Position numbers and translations under genes: made by a program. Positions 44,948 to 53,427 of a stretch of 64,000 nt of DNA are shown here, piece by piece. The number at the start of each line of letters is the position of its first letter. The stretch's first letter is position 1. The notes under the pieces are model-generated. The model had not been told where the DNA came from. It saw nothing but the letters and a program-made list of their open reading frames with translations, and did not search any database. The stretch is from CAZGEA01 sp964524515 (lineage in GTDB: Bacteria; Patescibacteriota; Microgenomatia; UBA8517). The stretch is from contig CAZGEA010000003.1 in the NCBI GenBank assembly GCA_964524515.1, forward strand, positions 1 through 64,000. The letters run 5' to 3'.

Positions 44948-45562
44948 ATGAGTTCAAAAAATACAATAAACTACGAATTAGTATTTAAAGTTTTTAAAAA
45001 TAATTACGAACTTGTTCCACTTGAACTCTTCAAGCATCCTTACGAAATCCTAATATCAACTGTCCTATCTGCAAGAACAAAAGATGAATTAACATTAAAA
45101 ATTTGTCAAAATTTATTCAAAATAGCTCCAAATTTTAAAAAATTATCAACTCTTGAAGAAACTGAAATTGAAAAATTAATATTTCCAGTAGGTTTTTACA
45201 AAACAAAAGCAAAACACATTAAAAAATTAGCAGCAGACATTCTCACTCTTTATGATGGAATTGTGCCAAAAGAAAGAAACAAACTAATAGCTCTTCCAGG
45301 AGTAGGCCAAAAAACTGCAAATTTAGTGTTAAATCGAGCATTTAAAATTCCAGCTATTGCAGTAGATACACATGTTCACAGAATCACAAATCTACTAAAG
45401 TGGGTTGAAACCAGCTCACCTGAGGAAACAGAAAAACAATTAACAAAAGTATTACCAAAAAAATATTGGTCAGATTGTAATCGTTTGTTTGTTTCAATTG
45501 GAAGAAAATATAAATCAAAACAAAAACTAAATAAATTTCTTGAAGATAACAACTTAATTTAA
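44948..45562 (+). CDS. nth: Endonuclease III-like DNA glycosylase without iron-sulfur cluster
   Basis: A 204-residue HhH-GPD enzyme with LSARTKDE, LPGVGQKTAN (catalytic Lys122) and AVDTHVHR (catalytic Asp140). The standard C-terminal Cys-x6-Cys-x2-Cys-x5-Cys loop is missing; only two cysteines (53 and 177) occur in the whole protein, so no 4Fe-4S cluster can form. It should excise oxidised pyrimidines. Its ATG lies in the 3' arm of the preceding terminator, with no ribosome binding site. Confidence 0.92.
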   Translation: MSSKNTINYELVFKVFKNNYELVPLELFKHPYEILISTVLSARTKDELTLKICQNLFKIAPNFKKLSTLEETEIEKLIFPVGFYKTKAKHIKKLAADILTLYDGIVPKERNKLIALPGVGQKTANLVLNRAFKIPAIAVDTHVHRITNLLKWVETSSPEETEKQLTKVLPKKYWSDCNRLFVSIGRKYKSKQKLNKFLEDNNLI

Positions 45563-46002
45563 TTTTCCAAAACAATTGTTACAGGACCATCAAGTTCTGC
45601 ATCAATTTTCATATATTCACCAAAACTTCCTGTTTCAATTTTTAATTTTGATTCTTTAAGTTGATCAATAAAACTTTCATAAATCTTTCGTGCATCAAAT
45701 GGATTTGCAGCATCAATAAATGAAGGTCTATTTCCATCTTTTGTATTTGAATAAAGTGTAAACTGCGAAACAATTAATATCTCACCACTTGAATCTTTAA
45801 TATTAAGATTCATTTTTTGATCATTATCAGGCATAATTCTCATTTTCAAAATCTTTGATGAAATAATTCTGGCATTTTCCACACTATCAGTATTTTTAAT
45901 TCCAACCAAAATAAAAAGCCCAGGACCAATTTCACCAACAACTTCATTTGTTGAAGCTTTTGTAACTTTTGCTTTTAATACTCTTTGAATTACAACTTTC
46001 AT
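45559..46002 (-). CDS. dtd: D-aminoacyl-tRNA deacylase
   Basis: A 147-residue enzyme that removes D-amino acids and glycine from mischarged tRNA. VIQRVLKAKV at the start, the SQFTLYSNT motif with its catalytic Thr, GNRPSF and the C-terminal DGPVT cis-proline motif are all present. It overlaps nth by four bases at the 3' ends. Confidence 0.95.
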   Translation of the reverse strand: MKVVIQRVLKAKVTKASTNEVVGEIGPGLFILVGIKNTDSVENARIISSKILKMRIMPDNDQKMNLNIKDSSGEILIVSQFTLYSNTKDGNRPSFIDAANPFDARKIYESFIDQLKESKLKIETGSFGEYMKIDAELDGPVTIVLEN

Positions 46003-46028
46003 ATTTTTTTAATAATCCCTTTCGGGAA

Positions 46029-46332
46029 CTCTGGAGGCGAATAAGCCAGGTTCTGTTCATGCCACTTGCGTGACACTGATGATAATCTGTCTAATGCCCT
46101 CGATCTTCGAAACTCGGGGAAGGCGCCTGATATCGTTTCATTCGGAGGTTGCTGCAGAGAGGATTGCCCGTTTCACCCACAAGATGAGCTTTTAGGCTCT
46201 CTCATGACTCGTCTCTGTTGCTCTAACTGGCACTTACGTGCTTCCACTTACATGGAACATCCTGCCTTCCAGCAGCCTGGACTTTCCTGACAAGGTAGTT
46301 GCCCACCAAGCCTAATCATCCTGCCTCCAGAG
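46029..46332 (-). ncRNA. rnpB: RNase P RNA
   Basis: On the minus strand P1 is formed by CTCTGGAGGC and GCCTCCAGAG at the two ends. GGAAAGTCCAGGCT after the 5' region is the conserved P4/CR-I segment, and GAACAGAACCTGGCTTATTCG near the 3' end is the universal partner. The internal region has AGAGCAACAGAGA-type conserved sequence. The RNA processes tRNA 5' ends. Ends are placed by the P1 helix. Confidence 0.95.
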
Positions 46333-46339
46333 CAGCTAT

Positions 46340-46345
46340 ATTATA
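46340..46345 (-). promoter_or_regulatory. -10 box of rnpB
   Basis: TATAAT ends seven bases before the predicted 5' end of the RNA at 46332. A second TATAAT lies ten bases further upstream. Confidence 0.65.
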
Positions 46346-46359
46346 GCAAATTATAGGAT

Positions 46360-47346
46360 TTAAGTGCGTTTCTTAACCAAAAAGCGATCAAGTAAAACTT
46401 GAACAACAATCAAAGTAGGAACTGACAATAAAACACCGACAATTCCAGCAAACCTAGCTCCAATTGCAAGTGCAACCAATGTAGCAAAAGGGGGAACTCC
46501 AACTGATCTCTCCATTACTTTTGGAACAAAAATATAATTCTCAGCTTGTTGAATTAAAAATGCCAATCCAGTAGCCAAAAACCCTTTTAATGGAGTAATA
46601 CTAAATCCAACTAGAACTGCTGGAATAGCCGCTAAAAATGGCCCAATTAAAGGTACCGCCTCCAATAAACCTGCGATAACAGCTAAAGGTAGTGCGTACG
46701 ATATCCCAATTGCAGTAAGTCCAATATATGTTGATACTCCCACAATTATCATCAATGTTAATTGTCCTCTCACCCATCCACCCAATCTCCATTCAAGTTC
46801 TAATAAAACTTCCGATACACTTTTTCCCACTTTTTGTCCAAAATAATACTCAAAAAAATTTGGGATTTTATCTCTAATCACAAGTAAATAAAATGTTAAT
46901 GTTAATACGGTAATTACTTCAGCTATGTTTCCAACAATTGAAAGGCTTGCTCTTACTGCTTCAATTGGCAAATTTCCGACTTGGCTTAACAATTGTGAAC
47001 TTATTTGTTGTCCAATTTCTTTAGAAATACCAATTTGTTGAACATAATCAGGTAATTGAGCAACAAAATTCTGCGTTTGTACATAAACTGCTGGAAAAAT
47101 ACCAGCAATACTAAAAATTAATGAGCCAACAGCAATTATATAAACCAACAAAATAGATAAAGGTTTAGGAACTTTGTATTTATTTAATTTTCTACTAAAA
47201 GGATCCAACACCAAAGTGAGAAGTAAAGAAACATAAATTTGAAAAATAATATCGCGAATATAATAAACTCCAGCAATAGATAAAATAATTAAAACAAAAA
47301 TAAAAATAGACTTTGGAGAAATTTCAATATTCCTATTCTTTTTCAT
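46360..47346 (-). CDS. AI-2E family (PerM) membrane protein
   Basis: A protein of 328 residues from the ATG at 47346, with about eight helices in the PerM/AI-2E arrangement: paired N-terminal helices, a polar middle and ALPLAVIAGLLEAVPLIGPF in the C-terminal half. Family members have been linked to export of autoinducer-2 or to sodium/proton exchange; the substrate here is unknown. The start at 47346 is supported by TATAAT seven bases upstream, inside miaA; longer starts at 47352 and 47367 are possible. Confidence 0.85.
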   Translation of the reverse strand: MKKNRNIEISPKSIFIFVLIILSIAGVYYIRDIIFQIYVSLLLTLVLDPFSRKLNKYKVPKPLSILLVYIIAVGSLIFSIAGIFPAVYVQTQNFVAQLPDYVQQIGISKEIGQQISSQLLSQVGNLPIEAVRASLSIVGNIAEVITVLTLTFYLLVIRDKIPNFFEYYFGQKVGKSVSEVLLELEWRLGGWVRGQLTLMIIVGVSTYIGLTAIGISYALPLAVIAGLLEAVPLIGPFLAAIPAVLVGFSITPLKGFLATGLAFLIQQAENYIFVPKVMERSVGVPPFATLVALAIGARFAGIVGVLLSVPTLIVVQVLLDRFLVKKRT

Positions 47347-48247
47347 TTGCATGATTATACCATGCATTAATATATTTATTGGTGTTTTCGACTAAATCTA
47401 AATCATCAAAACCAAACCATTTAATTCTTTTTTCTTTATTAAACCAAGTCATCTGACGCCTTGCATATTGCCTTTCCTGTAAAATCCATTTACTTTTAAG
47501 TTCATTCAAATCAATTTCTTTATTTAAATATTTACTCCACAATTTATATCCAGTTGAAGTAAATGCTTGACTATCAAGCAAAACTCCATTCTTAATTAAA
47601 TTAAAAACTTCCCTTTCCATTCCTGCAATAAACCGATCATCTACCCTTTTCTCAATTAAATTAGAAAGAGTATTTATTTCAGCTTTTAGACCGATCCACA
47701 AAACATCAGCATCAATGTTATTAATTTTTTCAAAATCTTTAAAATTAGATGAAATCTCAATAGCACGAATCAATCGAAATGGATTATTTCGATCTGAATT
47801 ATTTAATCGATTTGCCCTTTGAGGATCCAATTTTTCCAAGTAATCAAATAATTGATAAGAAGTATAATTTTTTAATTTATTCCTTAATTCATCGTTTTTC
47901 GGTATTCCAATTGTATCCATTCCATCAATTAAAGCTTTTATATAAAACCCAGTACCACCCACAACAACTGGCAAATGCCCTCTTTTCCAAATATCATTTA
48001 TTTTTTCTCTAGCATACAAAACATATTGATATACACTAAAATCCTGATTTGAATCTACTAAATCAATTCCCCAAATTGTTTTATCATTAATCAAATCCAG
48101 ATCCTTTCCAGTTCCAATATTAAATCCTCTATAAACTTGTCTTGAATCGCAAGACAAAAGCTCACCATCAAATTTATTCGATATTTGATTTGCAAGTTTT
48201 GTTTTTCCAGTTGCAGTCGCACCACAAACTACGATTATTTTATTCAT
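47333..48247 (-). CDS. miaA: tRNA dimethylallyltransferase MiaA
   Basis: A 304-residue enzyme that prenylates A37 of tRNAs reading UNN codons. The P-loop GATATGKT, SCDSRQVYRG, VVGGTGFYIKAL and the C-terminal RQYARRQMTWF are all present. TATAAT six bases before its ATG predicts a leaderless mRNA. Confidence 0.96.
   Translation of the reverse strand: MNKIIVVCGATATGKTKLANQISNKFDGELLSCDSRQVYRGFNIGTGKDLDLINDKTIWGIDLVDSNQDFSVYQYVLYAREKINDIWKRGHLPVVVGGTGFYIKALIDGMDTIGIPKNDELRNKLKNYTSYQLFDYLEKLDPQRANRLNNSDRNNPFRLIRAIEISSNFKDFEKINNIDADVLWIGLKAEINTLSNLIEKRVDDRFIAGMEREVFNLIKNGVLLDSQAFTSTGYKLWSKYLNKEIDLNELKSKWILQERQYARRQMTWFNKEKRIKWFGFDDLDLVENTNKYINAWYNHANEKE
47354..47359 (-). promoter_or_regulatory. 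-10 box for the PerM-like gene inside miaA
   Basis: TATAAT, then seven bases, then the ATG at 47346. It overlaps the last codons of miaA. Confidence 0.45.
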
Positions 48248-48253
48248 ATAAAT

Positions 48254-48259
48254 ATTATA
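48254..48259 (-). promoter_or_regulatory. -10 box of leaderless miaA
   Basis: TATAAT is followed by ATTTAT and the ATG at 48247. Confidence 0.6.
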
Positions 48260-48281
48260 TTTTAATTCTGAAGAATTTAAA

Positions 48282-48557
48282 TTATCTAAGAACTTGTTTC
48301 TTAAGTCTTTTACCTGGAGTGAATCTTGGAGATCTGTGTGCCTTAATTGTTACATACTTATCAGTCTGAGGAATTTTTACTGTTTTTCCTTTCATTGAAA
48401 TTACTCTAAATGTTCCAAATCCAGATAAAACAACTTTCTCTCCTTTTGATAAAACTCTACCAATCTCAGATAAAAATACATCAACAACTTCTTCAGCTCC
48501 CTTTTTTGTTTGGTGTGATTTTCGAGCTACTAATTCAATAAGTTGTCTTTTTGTCAT
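48282..48557 (-). CDS. hup: HU/IHF-family DNA-binding protein
   Basis: With the ATG at 48557 the protein has 91 residues, the normal HU length: MTKRQLIELVARK, GEKVVLSGFGTF and the arm segment RSPRFTPGKRLKK. It bends and compacts DNA as a dimer. A longer start at 48599 would add 14 unlike residues and would read over the promoter. TTGACA and TATTCT with 17-base spacing precede it. Confidence 0.93.
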   Translation of the reverse strand: MTKRQLIELVARKSHQTKKGAEEVVDVFLSEIGRVLSKGEKVVLSGFGTFRVISMKGKTVKIPQTDKYVTIKAHRSPRFTPGKRLKKQVLR

Positions 48558-48566
48558 CTTGGATGA

Positions 48567-48595
48567 AGAATATACAGAAAACCAGTCATTGTCAA
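48567..48595 (-). promoter_or_regulatory. Promoter of the HU gene
   Basis: A consensus -35 TTGACA (48590-48595) and a -10 TATTCT (48567-48572) are 17 bases apart. Initiation would fall within a few bases of the ATG at 48557. This is the only full consensus -35 I noticed. Confidence 0.65.
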
Positions 48596-48629
48596 GCATT
48601 TTCGAGAACTTTTCTTTTGCAATAAATAT

Positions 48630-49799
48630 TTATTTAGCACTTGTAACAGATGTTGCTCTTGTTTCCCGAATTGCTGTAACTTTAATTTGTCCTGCATATT
48701 CAGCTTCTCTTTCTAATTCTCGAGCAATATCATGAACTAATATTGTTAATTTATCATCATCAACCATTTCAGGATTAACTACAACACGAACATCTCGACC
48801 TGCTTGAAATGCTATTGCAGATACAACTCCATCATATTTTGAAGCAATTTCCTCAATCTTTGTCATTCGTTTTACATATTCTTCATGAGGTTCATATCGC
48901 GCTCCTGGTCTACTTCCAGAAATTGCATCAGCAGTCCACACAACAACTGATTCCATTGATGTAAATGGCTTATCTTCATGATGTTCAGCAACAGCTGCAA
49001 TTACTTCTTTAGGTAATCCATATTTTTTCAAAGTTGCAACACCAACTTGAACGTGAGTACCTTCTTCGTTTGTAACAATTTTTCCAATATCATGAAGCAA
49101 ACATCCAAGTCGCACTGTTTCTACATTTGCACCAAGCTCTTGAGCAATATGAACTCCCATTTTTGTTTCCTCAATAGTATGAACTGCCAAATTTTGTCCA
49201 TATGAAGTTCTAAATCTATATCTTCCAATAAGCTTAATTAGCTCCAATGGAAGCGAATAAACACCACATTCCTCAATTATTTTCTTTCCTTCTTCAAGAA
49301 GGACATCCTCCATTTGAGTTTTTACTAATTTTACAACTTCTTCAATTCTTGAAGGTTGAATTCTGGCATCTTTAAGTAATATCTCCAATGAACGCCTTGC
49401 CACTTCACGTCGAATTGAGTCAAAAGATGAAAGTCTAATTGAATTTCCTTCATCCAATTCCATTTCAACTCCTGTTTCTTTCTCAAAAGTTCTAATATTT
49501 CTCCCTTCTCGTCCAATAATACGTCCTTTTGCCTCCTCAGAATCAACTGTGACAGTCGAAACAGTATATTCTGCAGTATAAGTCGTAGCACCGTGCTTCA
49601 TGGAGTCAATTAATATTTCCTTTGCCTTCTCTTGTGCTTCAAGTTTTATTCTCTCTTCAGATGCACGAATTTTTTTAGCAATTTCAGAAGTTAACTCTTT
49701 TTGGACTTCATCCAAAAGAGCACGCTTTGCCTCATCTCTGGTCATTCCAGAAATTTTCTCGAGTTTCTCTATATAATCTTGATTGTCATTTTTAGCCAT
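48630..49799 (-). CDS. rny: Ribonuclease Y, soluble short form
   Basis: A 389-residue endoribonuclease with a short coiled N-terminus, a KH domain (GRIIGREG, 92-99) and an HD domain (LLHDIGK, HD at 236-237) followed by the family C-terminus ending in ATSVTSAK. The membrane helix and most of the long coiled coil of the usual 520-residue enzyme are missing, so it is probably cytoplasmic. It initiates mRNA decay in many bacteria. It follows recX by 33 bases. Confidence 0.93.
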   Translation of the reverse strand: MAKNDNQDYIEKLEKISGMTRDEAKRALLDEVQKELTSEIAKKIRASEERIKLEAQEKAKEILIDSMKHGATTYTAEYTVSTVTVDSEEAKGRIIGREGRNIRTFEKETGVEMELDEGNSIRLSSFDSIRREVARRSLEILLKDARIQPSRIEEVVKLVKTQMEDVLLEEGKKIIEECGVYSLPLELIKLIGRYRFRTSYGQNLAVHTIEETKMGVHIAQELGANVETVRLGCLLHDIGKIVTNEEGTHVQVGVATLKKYGLPKEVIAAVAEHHEDKPFTSMESVVVWTADAISGSRPGARYEPHEEYVKRMTKIEEIASKYDGVVSAIAFQAGRDVRVVVNPEMVDDDKLTILVHDIARELEREAEYAGQIKVTAIRETRATSVTSAK

Positions 49800-49832
49800 A
49801 ATATCGCCAATTTTTAAATTACTCCTAGTATT

Positions 49833-50459
49833 CTAAACTCTCAAGCCCAATTCGTCAATCACGGCGCGAATTATCGTCTGCCCAAACCCTCGCCTTGCCA
49901 AAAAACCAAATATTTTTTCGTATTTTTTCTCATCACTATATCTTCCAAGTCCCTTTAATTTTCTCTGTGCAATCGACATTGCAATTGATTTTTCATCAAT
50001 TTCAACTTCTTCTAATACTTTTGAGATTATCTCCTTATCAATCCCCTTTTTCGAAAGCTCCATTTTCAAAACCATTTTTCCTTTAGGTCGAAATTGACTG
50101 CGTTGTTCCACCCACCACTTTGCAAATTTCAAATCATCCAATAATAATAGTTTATAAGCACTTTTAATAAATCTTTCTTTAGTATTTAAATCACTTATTT
50201 TCTTTCTTATAAAATAATCAAAACACTCTTTTTCAGATCTTGGGCGAAGTATTAAAAAATTCAAAAATTTATCAAACAGTTTTTTATATTCCGCAGTCTT
50301 TACAATTTTATCCAATTCATCTTCACTTATTTCTTTTCCAATTTTAATTCCCAAAATAACCAAATTATCCAAATCAATTCCAAAACCAAATTCATGATCC
50401 AAAAATACATTTACACGTTTTCCGTCCTTTTGGGGCTCAATATTAGTAACAATAGACAT
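49833..50459 (-). CDS. recX: RecA regulator RecX
   Basis: A 208-residue helical protein with the three-helix repeats of RecX: RPRSEKECFDYFIRKK, LDDLKFAKWWVEQRSQ and RPKGKMVLKMELSKKGI. It has an N-terminal extension of about 60 residues with a beta-like start. It limits RecA filaments. It begins three bases after the recA stop codon, the classical arrangement. Confidence 0.92.
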   Translation of the reverse strand: MSIVTNIEPQKDGKRVNVFLDHEFGFGIDLDNLVILGIKIGKEISEDELDKIVKTAEYKKLFDKFLNFLILRPRSEKECFDYFIRKKISDLNTKERFIKSAYKLLLLDDLKFAKWWVEQRSQFRPKGKMVLKMELSKKGIDKEIISKVLEEVEIDEKSIAMSIAQRKLKGLGRYSDEKKYEKIFGFLARRGFGQTIIRAVIDELGLRV

Positions 50460-50462
50460 TAA

Positions 50463-51557
50463 TTAATTTTCGTCTTCAGAAGTTTTTTCGTCCCCTAATT
50501 CTTTTGGAATTTTTTTGTTAGAAATAAAAGCTGCTCTAATTTTCTCTTCCAATTCTTTTGCAAATTTAGGATTTTCTCGAATATAAAGTTTTGCGCCTTC
50601 TCTGCCCTGTGCAATTACTTTTTCTTGATAATTAAAAAATGATCCTGATTTCCCAATTACACCAAGTTCTACTCCAACATCAAGTAGTCCTCCACTCCAC
50701 GAAATGCCCTCCTCATTCATGATATCAAACTCAGCAACTCTAAGTGGTGGTGCAACTTTATTTTTAACAACACGAACACGAGCCCTAATTCCAATTGCCA
50801 ATTCACCACTTTTTATTGCATCAACTTTTCTAATTTCAAGTCGAATTGAAGAATAAAATTTCAAAGCCAATCCTCCAGGAGTAGTTTCAGGATTTCCAAA
50901 CATAACTCCAATTTTCTGACGAAGTTGATTTGTAAAAATCAAAATTGTTTTTGATTTTGAAATTGCCCCAGTTAATTTTCGAAGTGCCTGGCTCATTAAA
51001 CGAGCTTGCATTCCCATAACTGCATCTCCCATCTCGCCTTCCAATTCTGCGCGTGGAACCAAAGCTGCAACTGAATCAACGACTATTACATCCAATCCTC
51101 CTGATCGAATTAAAGTTTCAGTAATTTCCAATGCTTGCTCTCCGGTATCAGGTTGAGACAATAACAAATCATCCAAATTAACACCAATAGTCTCAGCGCG
51201 TTCCGGATCAAGTGCATGTTCAGCATCAATAAATGCACACTGTCCTCCCATTTTCTGAGCTTGTGCAATAACATGAAGTGCTAAAGTTGTTTTCCCAGAT
51301 GATTCAGGTCCATATATTTCAATAATTCTCCCCCTTGGAAGTCCACCAACTCCAAGTGCCAAATCAAGTGCAATGGAACCTGTTGGAATTGTTTCAATCT
51401 GAAGTCTGCTTCCACGATCTCCTAATCTCATAATAGAACCTTTTCCAAATTGTTTTTCAATTTGATCAAGTGCAATCTTTATAGCTTGTGATCGAGCAGT
51501 AATCTGTGTTGATGCTGCTTCCTTTTCCTTCGCCTCTTTTTTGGTATTATTCGCCAT
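50463..51557 (-). CDS. recA: Recombinase RecA
   Basis: From the ATG at 51557 it has 364 residues. Walker A GPESSGKTT, VDSVAALVPRAE, loop L1 with MGDAVMGMQARLMSQALRK and L2 with IFTNQLRQKIGV are all standard. The C-terminal tail is acidic (DEKTSEDEN). TATAAT lies about 15 bases before the chosen ATG and a TATAAG at seven bases; a longer start at 51593 would begin upstream of both. It heads recA-recX-rny. Confidence 0.98.
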   Translation of the reverse strand: MANNTKKEAKEKEAASTQITARSQAIKIALDQIEKQFGKGSIMRLGDRGSRLQIETIPTGSIALDLALGVGGLPRGRIIEIYGPESSGKTTLALHVIAQAQKMGGQCAFIDAEHALDPERAETIGVNLDDLLLSQPDTGEQALEITETLIRSGGLDVIVVDSVAALVPRAELEGEMGDAVMGMQARLMSQALRKLTGAISKSKTILIFTNQLRQKIGVMFGNPETTPGGLALKFYSSIRLEIRKVDAIKSGELAIGIRARVRVVKNKVAPPLRVAEFDIMNEEGISWSGGLLDVGVELGVIGKSGSFFNYQEKVIAQGREGAKLYIRENPKFAKELEEKIRAAFISNKKIPKELGDEKTSEDEN

Positions 51558-51625
51558 TAATATTCTTATATCATTATAGGAAAAGCAAAACAAGAAGATA
51601 TTCTGTTAAAATACCTTTGACAAAA

Positions 51626-51696
51626 CGGGGTATAGTTTAACGGTAGAATGCGCGGCTGGGGGTCGTGCGGCGGAGGTTCAATTCCTCCTACCCCGA
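51626..51696 (+). tRNA. tRNA-Pro (anticodon GGG), CCA not encoded
   Basis: The acceptor CGGGGTA pairs with TACCCCG, including the C1-G72 pair typical of bacterial tRNA-Pro. The anticodon stem CGCGG/TCGTG has two G-U pairs and the loop CTGGGGG gives anticodon GGG. The T arm is GGAGG-TTCAATT-CCTCC. Discriminator A is followed by CTC, so CCA must be added. Confidence 0.9.
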
Positions 51697-51708
51697 CTCA
51701 AAAAAATA

Positions 51709-52503
51709 ATGGAAACTCACCATAAATTACTAATCAAAGACTCATCAGATATTTCTGAAATAAAAAATAACTCAATTCAACTAATTATTACCTCACCTCC
51801 TTATTTTAATGCACCAAATGATTACAAAAACATGTACAAAAGTTATGAGCATTATTTAAAAAAAATGAAAAAAATAGCAAAACAATTATATAGAGTGTTA
51901 GATGAAGGCAGAATTGCAGCTATTAATATTGATGATATTTTAATTAATGGTGAAAAATTTCCATTAAATGCTGATTTTACAAATATCTTTTTAAGTGTTG
52001 GTTTCAAATATAGAGACAAAATTACATGGAAAAAACCAGATGGATTTATACGCATAAGCCGCAGAAGCGGTTTGGTTCATCAAAATCCATATCCAATGTA
52101 TTTTTATCCAGACAATCAAACCGAAACAATCTTAATTTTTCAAAAGGGGAAATTTAATTATAAAAATAGAAGTATAGATGAAAAAGAAAATTCAAAAATA
52201 GATATAGACGAATTTACAAATGAAAAATGGTACAAAAATTTTTGGGAAATAACAAATGTCTCTCCAAAATCTCAATTTGAAAAAAATATTGCTGCGTTTC
52301 CTGAAAATATTCCTTACAGATTGATCAAATTGTATTCATACAAAGGAGAAAATGTCCTAGATCCATTTGTTGGAAGCGGAACAACAATGAAAATAGCAAG
52401 ACAATTAGGAAGAAATAGTATTGGAATTGAAATCAAAAAAGAACTAGCACTCACCATCGAAGAAAAGCTAAGCTTCGATGAAAGACTACAAGTGATAGAA
52501 TGA
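51709..52503 (+). CDS. Orphan site-specific DNA methyltransferase (beta-class amino-MTase)
   Basis: A 264-residue enzyme with the catalytic motif TSPPY (28-32) before the AdoMet site DPFVGSGTT (218-226), the beta-class order of N4-cytosine or N6-adenine methyltransferases. The TSPPY form leans toward N4-cytosine or the CcrM-like adenine group, which sequence alone cannot resolve. No restriction endonuclease is adjacent, so it may be regulatory. It starts 12 bases after tRNA-Pro. Confidence 0.88.
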   Translation: METHHKLLIKDSSDISEIKNNSIQLIITSPPYFNAPNDYKNMYKSYEHYLKKMKKIAKQLYRVLDEGRIAAINIDDILINGEKFPLNADFTNIFLSVGFKYRDKITWKKPDGFIRISRRSGLVHQNPYPMYFYPDNQTETILIFQKGKFNYKNRSIDEKENSKIDIDEFTNEKWYKNFWEITNVSPKSQFEKNIAAFPENIPYRLIKLYSYKGENVLDPFVGSGTTMKIARQLGRNSIGIEIKKELALTIEEKLSFDERLQVIE

Positions 52504-52507
52504 ATTA

Positions 52508-53014
52508 ATGAAACCCAAACAAAGACAAAAAGAAAGCTTAGTTAGAAATTTTATTTTTGGAGTAGAAGATAGTTTAGTTTCAACTGTAGGTTTAGTCTCA
52601 GGTATTGCAGTTGCAAATGTTCCCAAAGAAACAATCTTTTTAACAGGAATAATTTTAATTTTCGTTGAAGCTTTTTCAATGGCTGTTGGAACTTTTTTGT
52701 CAGAATCTGGAGCTGAAGAGTTTGTAGAGGGTAAAAGTAAACTTTCAAATACAAAACTAATTACAGGAAGTGCTGTAATGTTTGTTTCATATCTTTTAGC
52801 TGGAATAATTCCTTTATTTCCTTACACCTTCGCTGATACTCAAAACGCATTTATATTATCAGTAGGATTATCACTTTTTGCATTATTTGCACTGGGTGCT
52901 GTTACTGCCATAGCATTCAAGAAAAAAATCTTAAGTCATGGAATTAAAATGCTAATTCTTGGAGGAGTTGCAATTGTTGTTGGAATTGCAGTCGGTAAAT
53001 TAATACAAAACTAA
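52508..53014 (+). CDS. VIT1/CCC1-family transporter
   Basis: A 168-residue protein with five predicted helices. RNFIFGVEDSLVSTVGLVSG and EAFSMAVGTFLSESGAEE match the N-terminal metal-site region of VIT1/CCC1 iron and manganese transporters. It lacks the long cytoplasmic metal-binding domain of plant VIT1. In bacteria such proteins may export divalent metal. It converges on rpsI, with adjacent stop codons. Confidence 0.88.
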   Translation: MKPKQRQKESLVRNFIFGVEDSLVSTVGLVSGIAVANVPKETIFLTGIILIFVEAFSMAVGTFLSESGAEEFVEGKSKLSNTKLITGSAVMFVSYLLAGIIPLFPYTFADTQNAFILSVGLSLFALFALGAVTAIAFKKKILSHGIKMLILGGVAIVVGIAVGKLIQN

Positions 53015-53425
53015 TTAACGCTTTGGGGACTGTTTTGCTCTTCTTGCTTTTCCACCAGTTCCAACCATTCTTCGCTGTCTGGTTCGTGAATCTCGTGTCA
53101 AAAATCCAGCTTTTTTCAAAACTGTTCTATTTTTCTCTTTATCAAGTGCAACTAATGCTCTTGAAATTCCATGAACTAAAGCCTCAAGTTGTCCATGAAT
53201 ACCACCACCTGCAACCTTTGCAGTAATATAATACTTTCCAGTTGTACTTGTTAATTCAAAAGGTTTTCCCCAAACAGCCTTAGAATTAGGATTTGAAAAA
53301 TATTTACCGATAACAATTCCGTTAACAGTACTTTCTTCACTTCCCTTAAAAAGCCTAACTCGAGCTGATGCCTCTCTTCGGCGTCCAGCTGCATATGTGT
53401 AATTTTTAATTTTTTCTTTTGCCAT
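53015..53425 (-). CDS. rpsI: 30S ribosomal protein S9
   Basis: A 136-residue uS9 with AGRRREASARVRL near the start and GGGIHGQLEALVHGISRAL in the middle. The C-terminal tail ends RRAKQSPKR, a variant of the usual QFSKR that reaches the P-site tRNA. It is the last gene of the ribosomal run and follows rplM by two bases. Confidence 0.97.
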   Translation of the reverse strand: MAKEKIKNYTYAAGRRREASARVRLFKGSEESTVNGIVIGKYFSNPNSKAVWGKPFELTSTTGKYYITAKVAGGGIHGQLEALVHGISRALVALDKEKNRTVLKKAGFLTRDSRTRQRRMVGTGGKARRAKQSPKR

Positions 53426-53427
53426 TT

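Noticed and set aside
46066..46290. A 74-residue plus-strand reading frame
   Set aside because: It is antisense to the conserved core of RNase P RNA.
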